DNA from: Planctomycetota bacterium
GTDB taxonomy: Bacteria > Planctomycetota > Phycisphaerae > WQYP01 > JAJZKY01
Direction: 5' to 3'
Length of the DNA: 5,502 bases
Assembly (NCBI GenBank): GCA_021803885.1
Contig: JAJZKY010000375.1
Span: 1 to 5,502, forward strand
The translations under genes were made by a program, and so were the position numbers. The first letter of the stretch is position 1. Each line of letters starts with the position of its first letter. This document shows, one piece after another, positions 4,340-5,502 of the stretch. The notes under the pieces were generated by a model. The model did no database searches. It was not told the origin of the DNA and saw only the letters and a list, made by a program, of their open reading frames with translations.

Positions 4340-5502
4340 TCAGGTGCTCCTTCGCTTCTCCGTGGGATCGAACTCCTGGTGATCGAGCGGGATTTGCACC
4401 AGAATCCTGGTTCCCTTGCGCTGAGAAGTGAGACTGATCGTTCCGCCCAACAACGCCGCTCTCTCGCGCATACTCTGAATTCCCAGGCGATGCGAGGAGA
4501 CGGCGACGGCCTTAGCGTCAAAGCCGCATCCGTCATCGCTGACTGCTATCTCCATCGTCGTGGCCGAACGGGTGAATCGAATGGTGACCGACTTGGCGCC
4601 CGAGTGTCTGGCGACGTTCGTCAGGGCTTCCTGGAGTATTCGATACAACGCGATCTGGACATCAGGCGGCAGGTTGCAAGAGTCAAGATCATTGAGCGCG
4701 AGATCCACAGCTATCTTGTGCGTCTTCGCGTACTCGGCAACGTATCGGCTCAGCGCAACACCCAGACCATGGTCGTCCAGAACCGATGGGTGAAGCCCGC
4801 GGGCAAGCCGCCCAACCTCGTCGATAGCCTGGGCAGCGATTGCCCTCAGTTGCTGCACTTGCACCTTGGCATCTGCAAGTTTCCGAGCGTCTTCCAGGGC
4901 ACGCAAGCCGACCAGAAGAGCAGTCAGCAACTGGCCTGATTCGTCATGTAATTCGCGCGCAATCCGCCGCCGCTCCTCCTCTTGCGCTGAAAGCGTACGC
5001 TCCAGCAGGAGCCGGTGCATCGTTTCAGTCCGCTTGATCTCCTCAGCCTGCCTGCGCTTTTGCTCACTCAGGTCCGTGATCACCATGCCCAGAACCTGAC
5101 CCTTGTATCCTCGAAGCCGGTTGAGAGATAAATAGACCGGGATCAGACTTCCGTCAGCCCTGCGGAGGCTGAATTCGCCTTTCGCGATCGTCCTTCGAGC
5201 ATCGGCGAGCAGAGTTTCAAATCTGTCTCGCTCTGCTTCCGCAACCATGGACTGCACCGTAATTCCAGCGATTTTCCCTGGCGTCCGGCCCATCAGTTCT
5301 GCAAGCCTTTGATTGCAGTAGAGCAGTTCACCATTTCGTGACAGAGTGGCCGCGCCCTCGCTCATTGCCTCCACCAGCATGCGATAGCTGGGTTCGCCGC
5401 CTTTCAGAGTAACCACCTGCTCTCCCCGTCGGCCGGAAACCATCAAGGCATCCACTTCACCGGACTGGATGGCGCGAAGAGTTTCCTCTGCACTCTTCAA
5501 TC
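4340..5502 (-). CDS. PAS-domain HisKA_3 sensor histidine kinase, 5' end beyond the window
   Basis: The frame is open to the right edge. A TTG at 5500 is not a credible start, because the sequence there (LKSAEETLRAIQSGEVDAL) is an internal linker element typical of larger multi-domain kinases. Counting from that TTG: linker 1-38, PAS domain about 39-145 (YRMLVEAMSEGAATLSRNGE to GMVITDLSEQKRR), short coiled coil 146-175, HisKA_3 dimerisation domain with phospho-accepting H185 in ARELHDESGQ, then HATPase_c about 280-372 with the N-box N295 (QEALTNVARHS), G1 DDGCGF 322-327, GIQSMRERA 340-348 and KGT 362-364. All catalytic elements are present. No transmembrane segment appears in the visible part, so it may be a cytosolic sensor or have membrane/sensor domains further upstream. 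The NarX/DegS-like class pairs with LuxR-type regulators, and that partner follows one base after the stop codon. Confidence 0.95.
   Translation of the reverse strand, partial: LKSAEETLRAIQSGEVDALMVSGRRGEQVVTLKGGEPSYRMLVEAMSEGAATLSRNGELLYCNQRLAELMGRTPGKIAGITVQSMVAEAERDRFETLLADARRTIAKGEFSLRRADGSLIPVYLSLNRLRGYKGQVLGMVITDLSEQKRRQAEEIKRTETMHRLLLERTLSAQEEERRRIARELHDESGQLLTALLVGLRALEDARKLADAKVQVQQLRAIAAQAIDEVGRLARGLHPSVLDDHGLGVALSRYVAEYAKTHKIAVDLALNDLDSCNLPPDVQIALYRILQEALTNVARHSGAKSVTIRFTRSATTMEIAVSDDGCGFDAKAVAVSSHRLGIQSMRERAALLGGTISLTSQRKGTRILVQIPLDHQEFDPTEKRRST

Noticed and set aside
4339..4536. 66-codon N-terminal extension of the LuxR-type regulator
   Set aside because: It lies antiphase within the kinase ATPase domain, has no ribosome binding site, and the receiver begins normally after the ATG at 4338, which has AAGGAG.
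5498..5500. TTG as start codon of the kinase
   Set aside because: The residues around it belong to a linker element normally internal to larger PAS kinases, and the frame stays open to the window edge; the gene continues beyond it.

Overview
The window looks like an accessory, regulation-rich stretch of a GC-moderate bacterial chromosome, most probably an acidobacterium (Terriglobia-like). That assignment is inference from protein style: the coiled-coil/OmpA tail, the DUF3309-type mini membrane protein, the zinc-ribbon mini protein and the kinase N-terminal element reading AIQSGEVDAL are all types I associate with that phylum. There is no rRNA or marker gene to confirm it.

Layout. Plus strand, 1-838: the C-terminal part of an OmpA-family envelope protein (23-595, with an in-frame stop just upstream and no signal peptide in view), a hairpin terminator (611-642), then a 51-residue DUF3309-like membrane peptide with a strong ribosome binding site (683-838). 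Plus strand, 839-1845: a mostly decayed kilobase holding a frameshifted C-terminal remnant of a GH130-type glycosidase/phosphorylase (about 1041-1270), one intact zinc-ribbon mini protein (1309-1518), and about 330 bases without a convincing gene. Plus strand, 1846-2277: a stand-alone CheY-like receiver.

A convergent, non-coding stretch with two inverted repeats (2278-2564) separates this from the minus-strand half. That half contains a Crp/Fnr-family regulator (2565-3299), a 334-base gap with a nested RNA-like structure and a possible leader peptide (3300-3633), a LuxR/NarL-type response regulator (3634-4338) and a PAS-containing HisKA_3 histidine kinase that runs off the right edge (4340-5502).

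How it works together. The kinase and the LuxR-type regulator are a textbook translationally coupled two-component pair: the kinase stop and the regulator start are one base apart, and the regulator's Shine-Dalgarno lies inside the kinase gene. The Crp/Fnr protein lies downstream on the same strand but behind a terminator-like structure, so it is probably a separate transcription unit. The plus-strand receiver has no visible partner. I see no defence system, CRISPR array, transposase, integrase, tRNA or rRNA. The most unusual elements are non-coding: the three-helix structure at 3538-3620 and the self-complementary ribosome binding site at 3361-3431.
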